Assembly (NCBI GenBank): GCA_910578495.1
Contig: CAJTRE010000001.1
Location: forward strand, 1 to 64,000
Direction of reading: 5' to 3'
Source of the DNA: an uncultured Dorea sp.
GTDB taxonomy: Bacteria; Bacillota; Clostridia; Lachnospirales; Lachnospiraceae
DNA: 64,000 nt
The notes beneath the pieces were generated by a model. That model searched no databases and was not told where the DNA came from. It saw only the letters and a program-made list of their open reading frames with translations. Below are positions 16,313 to 26,102 of this stretch, in pieces. Position numbers and translations under genes: made by a program. Numbering within the stretch: position 1 is the stretch's first letter; each line of letters starts with the position of its first letter.

Positions 16313-17433
16313 TGGCGGCACACGCAATACTTTCTGCATCAGCAAGCCACAGGTGGTTAAACTGTCCGCCTTCAGCAAGGCTTTGTGCAGATAAGGAAGA
16401 TCCGGCAAGCGAGTATGCACTGCAGGGTACCGATGCCCATACGCTTTGCGAACATAAGCTGAAAAAAGCAATCGGTATGAAAAGCAGAAATCCGACAAAC
16501 AACCTTACTTACTACGATGAAGAGATGGAACAGTGTGCTGAAGAATATGCACAGTATTGTTCCTCTGTAGTAGAAGATGCAAAGAAAATCTGCAAAGATC
16601 CGGTGGTGCTGATAGAACAGAAACTTGATTTTTCCAAGTATGTTCCAGAGGGGTTCGGAACCGGTGACTGTGTCATTATCGGTGACGGTACTCTGTATGT
16701 GATTGATTATAAGCACGGAAAGGGTGTGGAAGTTTCAGCACAAAACAACCCACAGATGATGTGCTATGCACTTGGTACTTTGAATCTCTTTGATGGAATT
16801 TATGACATCACGGAAGTATCCATGACAATCTTTCAGCCGCGCAGGGAAAATGTGAGTACCTTCGTTATGAAGAAAGAAGATTTATATTCCTGGGCAGATA
16901 CCATTCTTGCTCCGACCGCACAACTTGCATTTAAGGGCGAAGGTGAATTTAAAGCAGGAAATCACTGTCAGTTCTGTAAGGCCAAAGCAACCTGCAGAAA
17001 GCGTGCTGAGTACAACATGGAACTTGCAAAATATGACTTTGAGATGCCATCCACTTTAGATGACACAGAAATCTCAGTCATTTTGGAAAAGGCAGATGAG
17101 CTTGTTGCATGGGTAACAGATATTAAAGAATATGCTCTTGCACAGGCAATGAACGGAACACACTACGATGGCTTCAAAATAGTCGAGGGACGTTCCAACC
17201 GCAAATACACCGATGAAGAGAAAGTGGCAGAAACTGTAACAAAGGCAGGACACAATCCATATGAACAAAGGCTGTTAGGGATTACAGCAATGACTTCTCT
17301 TCTCGGCAAGACAAAGTTCAATGAACTTTTAGGCAATTTGGTTTATAAGCCACAGGGCAAACCAACACTCGTTCCGGAGAGTGACAAGCGTCCAGAAATG
17401 AATACAGCAAAAGACGATTTTAGTGAAAATTAG
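16312..17433 (+). CDS. DUF2800 protein, Cas4/RecB-like exonuclease
   Basis: This 373-aa protein opens with the DUF2800 signature (LSASASHRWLNCPPSARL). The nuclease core has GTGDCVIIGDGTLYVIDYKHGKG (about 117-139), where the Asp and the DYK triad fit a PD-(D/E)XK active site. The motif CQFCKAKATCRKRAEYN (about 219-235) supplies a Cys cluster like the iron-sulphur site of Cas4/AddB proteins. It likely acts with the adjacent single-strand binding protein in phage recombination. The start codon overlaps the preceding stop. Confidence 0.8.
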   Translation: MAAHAILSASASHRWLNCPPSARLCADKEDPASEYALQGTDAHTLCEHKLKKAIGMKSRNPTNNLTYYDEEMEQCAEEYAQYCSSVVEDAKKICKDPVVLIEQKLDFSKYVPEGFGTGDCVIIGDGTLYVIDYKHGKGVEVSAQNNPQMMCYALGTLNLFDGIYDITEVSMTIFQPRRENVSTFVMKKEDLYSWADTILAPTAQLAFKGEGEFKAGNHCQFCKAKATCRKRAEYNMELAKYDFEMPSTLDDTEISVILEKADELVAWVTDIKEYALAQAMNGTHYDGFKIVEGRSNRKYTDEEKVAETVTKAGHNPYEQRLLGITAMTSLLGKTKFNELLGNLVYKPQGKPTLVPESDKRPEMNTAKDDFSEN

Positions 17434-17447
17434 GAGGAATTTATATT

Positions 17448-18011
17448 ATGGCAAAGTTTAATAATCCAATGAAAGTAATAACAGGACCTAACACAAGATG
17501 GAGTTATGCAAATGTGTGGGAACCTAAATCAATTAATGGCAGTACACCGAAGTACAGTGTCAGCCTTATCATTCCGAAGTCAGATAAGGTAACCGTGGAG
17601 AAAATCAAGAAAGCAATTCAGGCTGCATATGAGGAAGGTCAATCGAAATTAAAAGGAAACGGCAAGACAGTACCGGCACTTTCAGTACTTAAGACTCCTC
17701 TTCGTGACGGAGATTTGGAGCGTCCGGATGATGAGACATATGCAAATAGCTACTTTATCAATGCAAATTCTGCAACAGCACCGGGCATTGTAGATGCAGA
17801 CAGAAATACCATCATTGATCGTAGTGAGGTTTACAGCGGTGTATACGGCAGAGCATCTATCAATCTTTACGCATTCAATTCCAACGGGAATAAGGGTATC
17901 GCCTGCGGGCTTAACAATCTTCAGAAGATTAAGGACGGAGAACCTCTTGGCGGCAAGTCTAGAGCAGAGGACGATTTTGCAACTGAAGACGATGATGATT
18001 TCTTGGCTTAA
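17448..18011 (+). CDS. DUF2815 protein, single-stranded-DNA-binding type
   Basis: This 187-aa protein begins AKFNNPMKVITGPNTRWSYANVWEPK, the DUF2815 hallmark, and ends in an acidic tail (EDDFATEDDDDFLA). An acidic C-terminal tip is typical of SSB proteins, which use it to recruit partners. GGAGG is ten bases before the ATG. It lies 14 bp after the Cas4-like nuclease and upstream of the DNA polymerase, as in other phages of this group. Confidence 0.82.
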   Translation: MAKFNNPMKVITGPNTRWSYANVWEPKSINGSTPKYSVSLIIPKSDKVTVEKIKKAIQAAYEEGQSKLKGNGKTVPALSVLKTPLRDGDLERPDDETYANSYFINANSATAPGIVDADRNTIIDRSEVYSGVYGRASINLYAFNSNGNKGIACGLNNLQKIKDGEPLGGKSRAEDDFATEDDDDFLA

Positions 18012-18032
18012 GGAAAGGAACGGTGACAAGTT

Positions 18033-18215
18033 ATGACAACAAGTGAATGGATTTTTATGACATTGTTGGTGGTGATTTGGGGTTGTTTTGGTATTTCGAT
18101 GCTTATTTCAACCATTCAAGGTTTCATCTATGACAAAAGACGTGAAAAGCGTGAACTGGAAAGAGATGCAAGAAACCGTGAATACCACGAGGAACGAATG
18201 AAGAACTTGAAGTAA
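18033..18215 (+). CDS. Small single-pass membrane protein
   Basis: The 60-aa product has one hydrophobic segment (about residues 5-29, WIFMTLLVVIWGCFGISMLI) followed by a highly charged Lys/Arg/Glu tail (about residues 34-60). AAAGGAACGGTGACAAG precedes the start. Its place within the replication genes suggests an accessory phage role. Function unknown. Confidence 0.65.
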   Translation: MTTSEWIFMTLLVVIWGCFGISMLISTIQGFIYDKRREKRELERDARNREYHEERMKNLK

Positions 18216-18274
18216 CACATTGACGTGGCGGCAGAGAATTCCTTTGCCGCCTTTGTCTGCTATGGAGGAATATT

Positions 18275-20266
18275 ATGAGTCAAATTAAGACAATATCAAT
18301 TGATATAGAAACTTATTCGGATGTGGATTTACAGAAGTGTGGCGTATATAAATATGTTCAGTCTGACAGCTTTGAAATATTATTATTCGGATATTCCGTG
18401 GACGGTGGTGAGGTTAGTGTTGTAGATTTGAAACAAGGTGAAAAAATACCTATGGAAATCATAATGGCATTGACCGATGAGAATATAACAAAATGGGCAT
18501 TTAATGCTAATTTCGAGAGGGTGTGTTTGTCAGAATACCTCAGACGCTTTTATCCTAAAAAGTTTGTAAGCTACAGCATCCCAGAAGATTCGGTTGGTAA
18601 TTATCTTGATCCATCATCATGGAAATGTTCTATGGTGTGGTCTGCATATATGGGACTTCCTTTGTTACTTGCAGGAGCGGGTGCTGTTTTAGGACTTGAG
18701 GAACAAAAACTGACAGAGGGCAAAGAACTCATCAGATACTTCTGTGTTCCATGTAAACCTACTAAGGTCAATGGCGGAAGAACCAGAAATCTACCGCAGC
18801 ACGATATGATTAAGTGGGAGATGTTTAAGAAATATAACAAGCGAGACGTAGAGGTGGAGATGTCCATCCAAGACAAACTACGTCACTTCCCTGTTCCAAA
18901 TTTTGTTTGGGAAGAATATCACCTTGACCAAGAAATCAATGACCGAGGCATTACACTTGATATGGATGTAGTAACGAACGCAATCGCTTTTGACGAAAAA
19001 TCAAAGGCCGTTCTGGCGGATAAAATGCAGGAAATGACCGGTCTTGAAAATCCAAACTCGGTACAGCAGATGAAACAGTGGCTCAGCTGTAACGGCTTGG
19101 AAATGGACAGCCTTGGCAAAAAGGAAGTGGCAGCAGTATTAAATACTGCACCGGAACCATTAAAGACTGTATTAACACTTCGTCAGCAGCTTGCAAAATC
19201 ATCCGTCAAGAAATATCAAGCTATGGCAAATGCAGTGTGTTCTGACGGGAGAGCAAGAGGAATGTTTATGTTTTATGGTGCAAATAGAAGTGGAAGATGG
19301 GCCGGAAGGCTCATTCAGTTACAAAATCTGCCTCAAAACCATATGTCTGATTTAGAAGAGGCTCGTTCTCTTGTTAAACAGGGAAATTACGAGGCAATGA
19401 ATATGCTTTATGACGATGTTCCGGATACATTATCACAGCTTATTCGTACTGCTTTTGTGCCGCGAAAAGGGATGGAATTTATTGTATCGGACTTTTCTGC
19501 AATTGAAGCAAGAGTTCTTTCACACCTTGCAGGAGAAAAATGGAGAACAGATGTCTTTGCTAGTGGCGGTGATATTTACTGTGCATCGGCAAGCCAGATG
19601 TTTAAGGTACCGGTTGAAAAGCATGGTGTGAACGGTCACTTAAGGCAAAAAGGAAAAATTGCAGAACTTGCACTTGGTTATGGCGGATCTGTTGGAGCCT
19701 TAAAGTCAATGGGGGCTCTGGATATGGGACTTGAAGAGGATGAATTAAAACCGCTTGTAGATATGTGGCGTGAGGCAAACCCCAATATCGTAAAGTTGTG
19801 GTGGGATGTTGACAGAGCCGTTAAAAAAGCAGTAAAGCAAAGAGAACCATCAAGCATTGGTTCTATCACATTTTCATACAAAAGTGGAATGCTATTCATT
19901 GGACTTCCCAGCGGCAGATGCCTTTCATATGTAAAACCTAAAATGGGAATTAATCAATTCGGTTCTGAATCTGTTACTTATGAAGGAGTCGGAGGTACAA
20001 AGAAATGGGAGCGAATTGAAAGCTACGGACCTAAGTTTGTTGAAAATATCGTACAAGCAATCAGCCGTGATATTTTGATGTATGCTATCAGAACATTATC
20101 ACATTGCTTTATCTGCGGTCATGTCCATGATGAATTGATTATTGAGTGCAGTAAAAGCGTGTCATTAGATGTTATCTGTGAACAGATGGGTAGAACACCA
20201 CCTTGGATTGAGGGCATTTTACTTCGTGCTGATGGGTACGAAACAGAATTTTATAAAAAAGATTAA
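18275..20266 (+). CDS. Phage DNA polymerase, family A
   Basis: The 663-aa protein opens with an exonuclease-type DxE motif (SIDIETYS, residues 8-15). It carries polymerase motif A SDFSAIEARVL near 405, motif B KIAELALGYGG near 461 and motif C HVHDELIIE near 614. These hold the metal-binding aspartates and the O-helix lysine of Pol I-like enzymes. It replicates phage DNA together with the primase-helicase and SSB-like protein nearby. It is about the usual size for single-subunit phage Pol A. GGAGG precedes the ATG. Confidence 0.92.
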   Translation: MSQIKTISIDIETYSDVDLQKCGVYKYVQSDSFEILLFGYSVDGGEVSVVDLKQGEKIPMEIIMALTDENITKWAFNANFERVCLSEYLRRFYPKKFVSYSIPEDSVGNYLDPSSWKCSMVWSAYMGLPLLLAGAGAVLGLEEQKLTEGKELIRYFCVPCKPTKVNGGRTRNLPQHDMIKWEMFKKYNKRDVEVEMSIQDKLRHFPVPNFVWEEYHLDQEINDRGITLDMDVVTNAIAFDEKSKAVLADKMQEMTGLENPNSVQQMKQWLSCNGLEMDSLGKKEVAAVLNTAPEPLKTVLTLRQQLAKSSVKKYQAMANAVCSDGRARGMFMFYGANRSGRWAGRLIQLQNLPQNHMSDLEEARSLVKQGNYEAMNMLYDDVPDTLSQLIRTAFVPRKGMEFIVSDFSAIEARVLSHLAGEKWRTDVFASGGDIYCASASQMFKVPVEKHGVNGHLRQKGKIAELALGYGGSVGALKSMGALDMGLEEDELKPLVDMWREANPNIVKLWWDVDRAVKKAVKQREPSSIGSITFSYKSGMLFIGLPSGRCLSYVKPKMGINQFGSESVTYEGVGGTKKWERIESYGPKFVENIVQAISRDILMYAIRTLSHCFICGHVHDELIIECSKSVSLDVICEQMGRTPPWIEGILLRADGYETEFYKKD

Positions 20267-20280
20267 TTTTTTTCTGGGCG

Positions 20281-20317
20281 AAGTTAAAATCTCGCCCTTT
20301 TTCTTTGCCTGTTACTT
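20281..20317 (+). repeat. 37-bp phage box, copy B
   Basis: AAGTTAAAA-N14-TTTGCCTGTTACTT, here between the DNA polymerase and the antirepressor gene. Confidence 0.7.
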
Positions 20318-20357
20318 AGAGGGATACACCTCGAATATCTAACAGGAGGTAATTCAT

Positions 20358-21155
20358 ATGAACGAATTACAAATTTTTAAGAATGCGGAGTTTGGCTCAA
20401 TCCGCACAACAACAATCAATGGGGAGCCATATTTTGTAGGACGTGATATTGCAGAGATTCTCGGCTATAGCAATACCAAGGACGCAATTTCAACCCATGT
20501 AGATGAGGAAGACAGAACTGTAATCCAAAGGTCGGAAAACACGACCTTAGAAATTCCCAATAGAGGATTAACGGTTATAAACGAAAGCGGTCTTTACAGT
20601 TTGATTCTTTCAAGCAAAATGCCTAATGCTAAGAAGTTCAAACACTGGGTGACATCAGAAGTTCTTCCGGCAATCCGAAAACACGGAGTATTTGCAGTTG
20701 ATGAGGTGCTTGCAAATCCGGATGTTCTTATTAATGCTCTTATGGAACTTAAGAAAGAACGAGAGGAAAAATCAGCATTGCAGCAGATTGTTGCGATTCA
20801 GAATCAGCAGATTATAGAAATGAAGCCGAAAGCCAGTTATTACGATGTGGTTCTTAATTGTAAGGATTTAGTAGCAATCTCGGTTATTGCAAAAGATTAT
20901 GGTTGGACAGCAAATCACATGAACCAGTATTTGCACGAAAAAGGCATTCAGTTTAAGCAAGGTAAGAAAATTTGGCTCTTGTATAAGGAATATGCGGAAA
21001 TGGGACTTACATCAACTAAGACACATACTTACAGTGGTTCTGACGGTTCAGCTCATTCCAAGCCTCATACTTATTGGACACAAAAGGGTCGCTTATTCAT
21101 TTATGACCTTTTAAAGAAAGATGGAATATTACCAATCATGGAACAGGAGGATTAA
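20358..21155 (+). CDS. ant: Phage antirepressor (BRO-N plus KilAC domains)
   Basis: The first 110 residues are a BRO-N domain (FGSIRTTTINGEPYFVGRDI, ILGYSNTKDAI, INESGLYSLILSSKMPNAKKFKHWV). Residues about 130-255 are a KilAC/ANT domain ending YWTQKGRLFIYDLLKK. Such proteins counteract phage repressors and favour induction. It follows the 37-bp box, so it may be separately controlled. AGGAGG lies ten bases upstream of the ATG. It overlaps no neighbour. Confidence 0.88.
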   Translation: MNELQIFKNAEFGSIRTTTINGEPYFVGRDIAEILGYSNTKDAISTHVDEEDRTVIQRSENTTLEIPNRGLTVINESGLYSLILSSKMPNAKKFKHWVTSEVLPAIRKHGVFAVDEVLANPDVLINALMELKKEREEKSALQQIVAIQNQQIIEMKPKASYYDVVLNCKDLVAISVIAKDYGWTANHMNQYLHEKGIQFKQGKKIWLLYKEYAEMGLTSTKTHTYSGSDGSAHSKPHTYWTQKGRLFIYDLLKKDGILPIMEQED

Positions 21156-21158
21156 CGG

Positions 21159-21614
21159 ATGAATATCGATAAGAAAAATTTAGAGGGATACATAGATATG
21201 ACATCCTTCGGGGCAATTTCAAATATCAAAAAGAAAGAAAAGGCGGTCCAAAAGGCTGCCAACTTCTGCTTGTATGACGGGTATAGACCACTTGTATATA
21301 TCTGCAGTCCGTATCGTGGAGACATTACGAAGAATGTCGAAAAAGCAAGAAAGTATTCACGCTTTGCCATTGAAAATAAAGCAATTCCTATGACTCCGCA
21401 TCTTCTGTATCCACAGTTTATGGATGATAGTAATCCGGAAGAGAGATACCTAGTCACTCACACAATTAATTATGTCCTTCTAGGCAAATGCAGTGAAGTG
21501 TGGGTGTTTGGAGAAGATATATCGGAAGGAATGGCTCGTGAGATAGCATTAGCAGAAAAACGCAGAATGAAAATCAGATATTTTACAGAAACGATGAAGG
21601 AGGTAACAAGATGA
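21159..21614 (+). CDS. DUF4406-like nucleoside 2-deoxyribosyltransferase-fold protein
   Basis: This 151-aa protein has YRPLVYICSPYRGDITKNVE near residue 42 and VFGEDISEGMAREIALAEKR near 113. They match the DUF4406 family, which has the fold of nucleoside 2-deoxyribosyltransferases. A role in phage nucleotide metabolism is possible but unproven. It begins 4 bp after the antirepressor and overlaps the primase gene by four bases (ATGA), so it is translationally coupled. Confidence 0.7.
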   Translation: MNIDKKNLEGYIDMTSFGAISNIKKKEKAVQKAANFCLYDGYRPLVYICSPYRGDITKNVEKARKYSRFAIENKAIPMTPHLLYPQFMDDSNPEERYLVTHTINYVLLGKCSEVWVFGEDISEGMAREIALAEKRRMKIRYFTETMKEVTR

Positions 21615-23854
21615 AGTTGACTATTTTTAGTGCAAACTGCGTAGGAAATGCGGCAAATGCACTATATCCGAATAAAGCAGAAATTTCAAATGCAGATGAC
21701 ATGATAGCGGTTATTGCCAGAGATCATGTGTGCGCCGAATTTAAAAGGTTTCATCGTTCTGTGGATGATTTTATTTATTCAGATGTTGAAGTGATGGATT
21801 GTGATAATGACCATAGTGATAATCCAAAGGACTGGATTACTGCAGAAAAATATGAAGAACTCTTCCCGGATGTATCGTTCATCTTAGTTCCAAGCAGAAA
21901 TGATGGAAAGGTAAAAGGCAATAGGTCTGCAAGACCAAGACATCATATTTACTTTCCTCATGGCAAAATTACATCTGCCGATGAAGTAGTAGGCATTAAA
22001 ACAAAACTTCAAGAGTATGCTCCATTTTTTGATGACAATGCACTCGATGCAGCAAGGTTTATCTTTGGTCATGCTCCGGACGATATTGTTTGGCATGAAG
22101 GAAGCAGGACCATAGAGGAATTTTTGGATGAACTGGACTTTGCCGAATATGACAAAGCTACGCAGGGCATTACCGAAGGTTCCAGAAACAGTACCATGAG
22201 CCATATTGCCGGAAGATTGATTAAGAGATATGGCAATACAGAAAAGGCACATGATATTTATCTGGAAAAGGCGCAGCTTTGCAATCCACCGCTTGAAGAC
22301 AGTGAACTTGCTCTGATTTGGAGCAGTGCTGTTAAGTTCGGAAAGAAGGTGCAGTCACAGGTTGGCTATGTGTCACCGGAAGAGTTTAATAAGGGATTTA
22401 GTCTAAAGCCGGATGATTACTCAGATATTGGACAGGCAAAAGTGTTGTCTCGTGAATATGCGGGTGAACTTGTATTTACCGATTCCACAGATTATATGCG
22501 ATATGACGGTACGCATTGGGCAGAGTCAAAGCAGATGGCTGTGGGTGCCTGTGAGGAGTTCCTGGATGAACAGCTAAAGGAAGCAATAGCCGCAGTGGAG
22601 AAAGCAAAGAAAATGCTCCTTGATGCGGGCATCGATAAAGATACTGTTATGGCAGGCGGCAAGGCACTGGAAAAAGCTATTGATGAAGGAAGTGAAAAAG
22701 CATTCAAGGAATTTGTGATTGCATCAAAATATTATGCCTTTGTTATGAAACGAAGGGATATGAAGTTTGTAACTTCTGCACTTCAGGCAGCAAAGCCAAT
22801 GCTCCTTAAGAAAATCGCAGATTTTGACAGCCAGGAGTTCCTCTTAAATGCTCCCGATGCTACTTACGATTTGCAGGACGGAAGCAGTAAGGAGCATGCG
22901 GCAGCAGATCTGATCACGAAGATGACTGCAGTTTCTCCAAGTACAGAGGGCATGGATTTATGGAAGGATGCCCTGGACAGCTTTTTCTGCTGTGATAAGG
23001 AACTGATCGATTATGTGCAGCAGATTGTGGGACTTTCAGCTATTGGAAAAGTGTATGTGGAGGCATTGGTAATTGCCTATGGCGAAGGAAGCAACGGTAA
23101 GAGCACTTTCTGGAATACCATTGCCAGAGTACTAGGAACATACAGCGGAACTATTTCCGCAGATGCTTTGACCGTGGGATGTAAGCGTAATGTAAAGCCG
23201 GAGATGGCAGAACTGAAAGGTAAGAGATTAGTCATTGCTGCCGAACTGGAAGAAGGAATGCGTCTGAATACTTCTATTGTAAAACAGCTATGCTCCACAG
23301 ATGAAGTGACAGCTGAAAAGAAATATAAGGATCCATTCAAATATGTGCCGACACACACCCTCGTGTTATATACCAATCATCTCCCAAGGGTGGGAGCCAA
23401 TGATGATGGCATATGGCGAAGGCTTATTGTGATACCGTTCAATGCTAAAATCACTGGCAGCAGTGACAGAAAAAATTATGCTGATTACCTTTATGAAAAT
23501 GCAGGAGGTGCCGTACTTACATGGATTATTGATGGTGCTGCGAAAGCCATCAAAAATAAGTATAAGCTGAAGACTCCGAAGGTGGTGGAAGATGCCATCA
23601 ATAAATATCGTGAGAATAATGACTGGTTTTCTACGTTTGTTGAGGAATGCTGTGAGGTGGATGCCACTTATACGCAGAAGTCGGGCGAGTTCTACCAGGA
23701 GTATCGTTCTTACTGTGCAAGGACGGGTGAATATACGAGAAGTACCACTGATTTCTATACGGCACTTGAGAATGCAGGCTTTAACCGAAAGAAAACAAAA
23801 GGCTGCAACTATGTGCTTGGAATACGCTTAAAATCAGACTTTTTAGAAGATTAA
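21611..23854 (+). CDS. P4-type phage primase/helicase (D5-like)
   Basis: This 747-aa protein has an N-terminal primase-like part containing the ILVPSRNDGKVKGNR and ARPRHHIYFPHGKI segments, and a PriCT-type region near 200-235. A superfamily 3 helicase follows, with Walker A GEGSNGKSTFWNT near 490 and RLVIAAELEEG near 540. The HTLVLYTNHLPRV and DDGIWRRL segments lie near 580-605, and a D5/Pox-type C-terminal domain closes the protein. It primes and unwinds phage DNA. It is the largest replication gene and ends before an inverted-repeat region that may be the origin. Confidence 0.88.
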   Translation: MKLTIFSANCVGNAANALYPNKAEISNADDMIAVIARDHVCAEFKRFHRSVDDFIYSDVEVMDCDNDHSDNPKDWITAEKYEELFPDVSFILVPSRNDGKVKGNRSARPRHHIYFPHGKITSADEVVGIKTKLQEYAPFFDDNALDAARFIFGHAPDDIVWHEGSRTIEEFLDELDFAEYDKATQGITEGSRNSTMSHIAGRLIKRYGNTEKAHDIYLEKAQLCNPPLEDSELALIWSSAVKFGKKVQSQVGYVSPEEFNKGFSLKPDDYSDIGQAKVLSREYAGELVFTDSTDYMRYDGTHWAESKQMAVGACEEFLDEQLKEAIAAVEKAKKMLLDAGIDKDTVMAGGKALEKAIDEGSEKAFKEFVIASKYYAFVMKRRDMKFVTSALQAAKPMLLKKIADFDSQEFLLNAPDATYDLQDGSSKEHAAADLITKMTAVSPSTEGMDLWKDALDSFFCCDKELIDYVQQIVGLSAIGKVYVEALVIAYGEGSNGKSTFWNTIARVLGTYSGTISADALTVGCKRNVKPEMAELKGKRLVIAAELEEGMRLNTSIVKQLCSTDEVTAEKKYKDPFKYVPTHTLVLYTNHLPRVGANDDGIWRRLIVIPFNAKITGSSDRKNYADYLYENAGGAVLTWIIDGAAKAIKNKYKLKTPKVVEDAINKYRENNDWFSTFVEECCEVDATYTQKSGEFYQEYRSYCARTGEYTRSTTDFYTALENAGFNRKKTKGCNYVLGIRLKSDFLED

Positions 23855-23864
23855 TGTTTTTAAG

Positions 23865-23968
23865 GGTGGAGGTCGTAGGAGGTCTATGTATAAAACCCCT
23901 TTAGGGCAGAATTTTTGGCAAAAATCTCTCTATATAAAGTTTTAGAAATGACTTCATCGACCTCCACC
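23865..23968. repeat. 11-bp perfect inverted repeat flanking 82 bp, candidate replication origin or regulatory RNA
   Basis: GGTGGAGGTCG (23865-23875) and CGACCTCCACC (23958-23968) are exact reverse complements. The first is followed by a related GGAGGTC, and between them lies ACCCCTTTAGGG. It sits in the only gap of the replication block, directly after the primase-helicase. Confidence 0.5.
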
Positions 23969-23990
23969 ATAAAAGAAATTGGAGGTACTT

Positions 23991-24272
23991 ATGCGAGAAA
24001 AAGAAATAGAAAAAAGACTTGTGGCAGAAGTTAAAAAGAATGGCGGTATTTGTCCTAAGTTTGTATCTCCTGGATATGCAGGTATGCCGGACAGAATCAT
24101 TCTGCTTCCGAAAGGCAAGATTGCTTTTGCAGAACTTAAGGCACCGGGGCAGAAACCGAGACCTTTGCAGGCCGCAAGGCATAAAATTTTGATGGGACTA
24201 GGGTTTAGAGTATATGTCATTGATGGAACGGAACAGATTGGAGGTGTGATTCGTGAAATACAATCCACATGA
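23991..24272 (+). CDS. VRR-NUC domain nuclease
   Basis: This 93-aa protein reads GGICPKFVSPGYAGMPDRIILLPKGKIAFAELKAPG, with the PD...ExK catalytic pattern of VRR-NUC nucleases (Holliday-junction/flap type). The start at 23991 is chosen because GGAGG stands eight bases upstream. It overlaps the following SNF2 helicase gene by 20 bp; a VRR-NUC/SNF2 pair is common in these phages and suggests joint action on replication or recombination intermediates. Confidence 0.82.
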   Translation: MREKEIEKRLVAEVKKNGGICPKFVSPGYAGMPDRIILLPKGKIAFAELKAPGQKPRPLQAARHKILMGLGFRVYVIDGTEQIGGVIREIQST

Positions 24273-25611
24273 TTATCAAAGGTATGCGACAGAATATATT
24301 GAATCACATCCGGCAGCTGCAGTCTTTCTTGATATGGGTTTAGGAAAAACAAGCATCACGCTGACTGCACTTAACAATCTGCTGTTTGATTATTTTGATG
24401 TGCATCGCATCTTAGTAGTAGCACCGCTTCGTGTGGCAAGAAATACATGGTCGGATGAAATTGAAAAATGGGATCATCTTCATAATCTTACCTTTGCGAT
24501 TGCAGTTGGAACAGAAAAAGAAAGAATTGCAGCACTAACGCAAAAATCGGATATCACAATGATCAACCGTGAAAATCTGCAGTGGCTGATAGAAAAGAGT
24601 GGACAACCCTTTGAGTATGACATGGTGGTAATTGATGAACTGAGTTCCTTTAAGAATCATCAAGCAAAGCGATTTAAGGCACTGATGAAAGTAAGACCCA
24701 AGGTCAAAAGAATCGTGGGACTTACAGGAACACCAAGCAGCAACGGTCTTATGGATTTGTTTGCAGAATTCAAAATCTTAGATATGGGAGCAAGGCTTGG
24801 ACGATTCATCGGTCAATATCGCAACTCATATTTTAAACCGGATAAGGTGAACGGTCCTATTGTTTACAGCTATAAGCCTCTTCCCGGAGCAGAAGATGCG
24901 ATTTATCAAAAGATATCTGACATCACGATTTCCATGAAGGCAGCAGATCATTTGAAAATGCCGGAACTCATAAATACAAAATATATGGTGCATCTGTCAG
25001 ATAAGGAAAAGAAAAAGTATGAAGATATGAAAGCAGAACTTGTTCTTGCACTTCCGGAAGGTGAGATTACAGCAGCAAATGCAGCATCTCTTTCAAATAA
25101 GCTTTCACAGATGGCAAACGGTGCAGTCTATGCAGATGATGAGAGCATTCTGTCCGTCCATGAAAGAAAGCTGGACGCTTTGGAGGACATTATTGAATCT
25201 GCCAATGGAAAACCTCTGCTGGTTGCATATTGGTTTAAGCATGACCTTATGAGAATCGAGCAACGTTTGAATGAAAAGAAGATTCCGTTTCAAAAACTTG
25301 ATACAGATGCCAGTATGAAAAGATGGAATAAGGGAGAACTTCCTGTGGCACTGATTCATCCGGCATCAGCGGGACATGGACTTAATCTTCAAAGTGGCGG
25401 TTCTACACTTGTATGGTTTGGAATCACCTGGAGCCTAGAACTTTATCAGCAGACCGTAGCAAGACTTTATCGGCAAGGTCAAGAGAGCAGAACAGTAACC
25501 ATAATTCATATCCTAACTCAAGGTACGGTTGATGAGAAAATCATGAAAGCACTGGCTGATAAAGACAGCACACAATCGGCACTGATCGATGCAGTAAAAG
25601 CAGAATTGTAA
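24253..25611 (+). CDS. SNF2-family DNA helicase
   Basis: This 452-aa protein has Walker A DMGLGKTSITL near 25, motif II VIDELSSFKN near 128 (DELS instead of DEAH) and motif III LTGTPSSNG near 158. C-terminal motifs HGLNLQSGGSTLVWFG near 375 and QTVARLYRQGQ near 402 complete the SNF2 helicase core. It is an ATP-driven DNA translocase and is compact, with no extra domains. It overlaps the VRR-NUC gene and closes the replication block. Confidence 0.88.
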   Translation: MKYNPHDYQRYATEYIESHPAAAVFLDMGLGKTSITLTALNNLLFDYFDVHRILVVAPLRVARNTWSDEIEKWDHLHNLTFAIAVGTEKERIAALTQKSDITMINRENLQWLIEKSGQPFEYDMVVIDELSSFKNHQAKRFKALMKVRPKVKRIVGLTGTPSSNGLMDLFAEFKILDMGARLGRFIGQYRNSYFKPDKVNGPIVYSYKPLPGAEDAIYQKISDITISMKAADHLKMPELINTKYMVHLSDKEKKKYEDMKAELVLALPEGEITAANAASLSNKLSQMANGAVYADDESILSVHERKLDALEDIIESANGKPLLVAYWFKHDLMRIEQRLNEKKIPFQKLDTDASMKRWNKGELPVALIHPASAGHGLNLQSGGSTLVWFGITWSLELYQQTVARLYRQGQESRTVTIIHILTQGTVDEKIMKALADKDSTQSALIDAVKAEL

Positions 25612-25667
25612 ATCAAAGACAATCAGAGTCAATCCGAGGGAAATTTAAATCTTCGGAGGTTAGGCTT

Positions 25668-26102
25668 ATGACAGCAAGAGAATTTTTAAACCAGCCGTTT
25701 GAATTGCAAAGGGTAATTAGAATAAAAGAAAAAAGGATACAGTGCTATCGAGAACTGGCAAGCAGTCCGTCTTCCCCAAGTTTGGAACCACATTATTCAG
25801 CTACCAGAAATACAAAAGCACCATTTGTGAGATATCTTGAAAAGATTAATGTTTTGGAAGAAGAACTGATAAAAGATTATTTAAAGTTAGAAGATTTAAA
25901 GCATATGGTAGATGTAGCAATTGATGGCATGGAAGATCCGATGGAAGAACTCGTACTTCGATATAGGTATTCCAAACTTATGAAGATTGATGACATCGCA
26001 AGAGAAATGCAGTATTCAGTCAGATGGATTAAACGTGTACATGCCAGAGCATTGGTGCATTTTGAAAAAAGCCACCCTAGTTCACCCTCAGGCCACTGTT
26101 AG
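25668..26102 (+). CDS. DUF1492 / ArpU-like late transcription regulator
   Basis: This 144-aa protein reads as helical throughout. DPMEELVLRYRYSKLMKIDDIAREMQYSVRWIKRVHARAL, near 90-130, forms a sigma region 4-like helix-turn-helix. This matches DUF1492 proteins, which stand just before packaging genes in Firmicutes phages and act like ArpU/RinA switches for late transcription. GGAGG precedes the ATG. Confidence 0.75.
   Translation: MTAREFLNQPFELQRVIRIKEKRIQCYRELASSPSSPSLEPHYSATRNTKAPFVRYLEKINVLEEELIKDYLKLEDLKHMVDVAIDGMEDPMEELVLRYRYSKLMKIDDIAREMQYSVRWIKRVHARALVHFEKSHPSSPSGHC

Noticed and set aside
15898..16323. Minus-strand open frame of 141 codons in the early region
   Set aside because: It covers two plus-strand genes with good ribosome sites and has no recognisable protein features.
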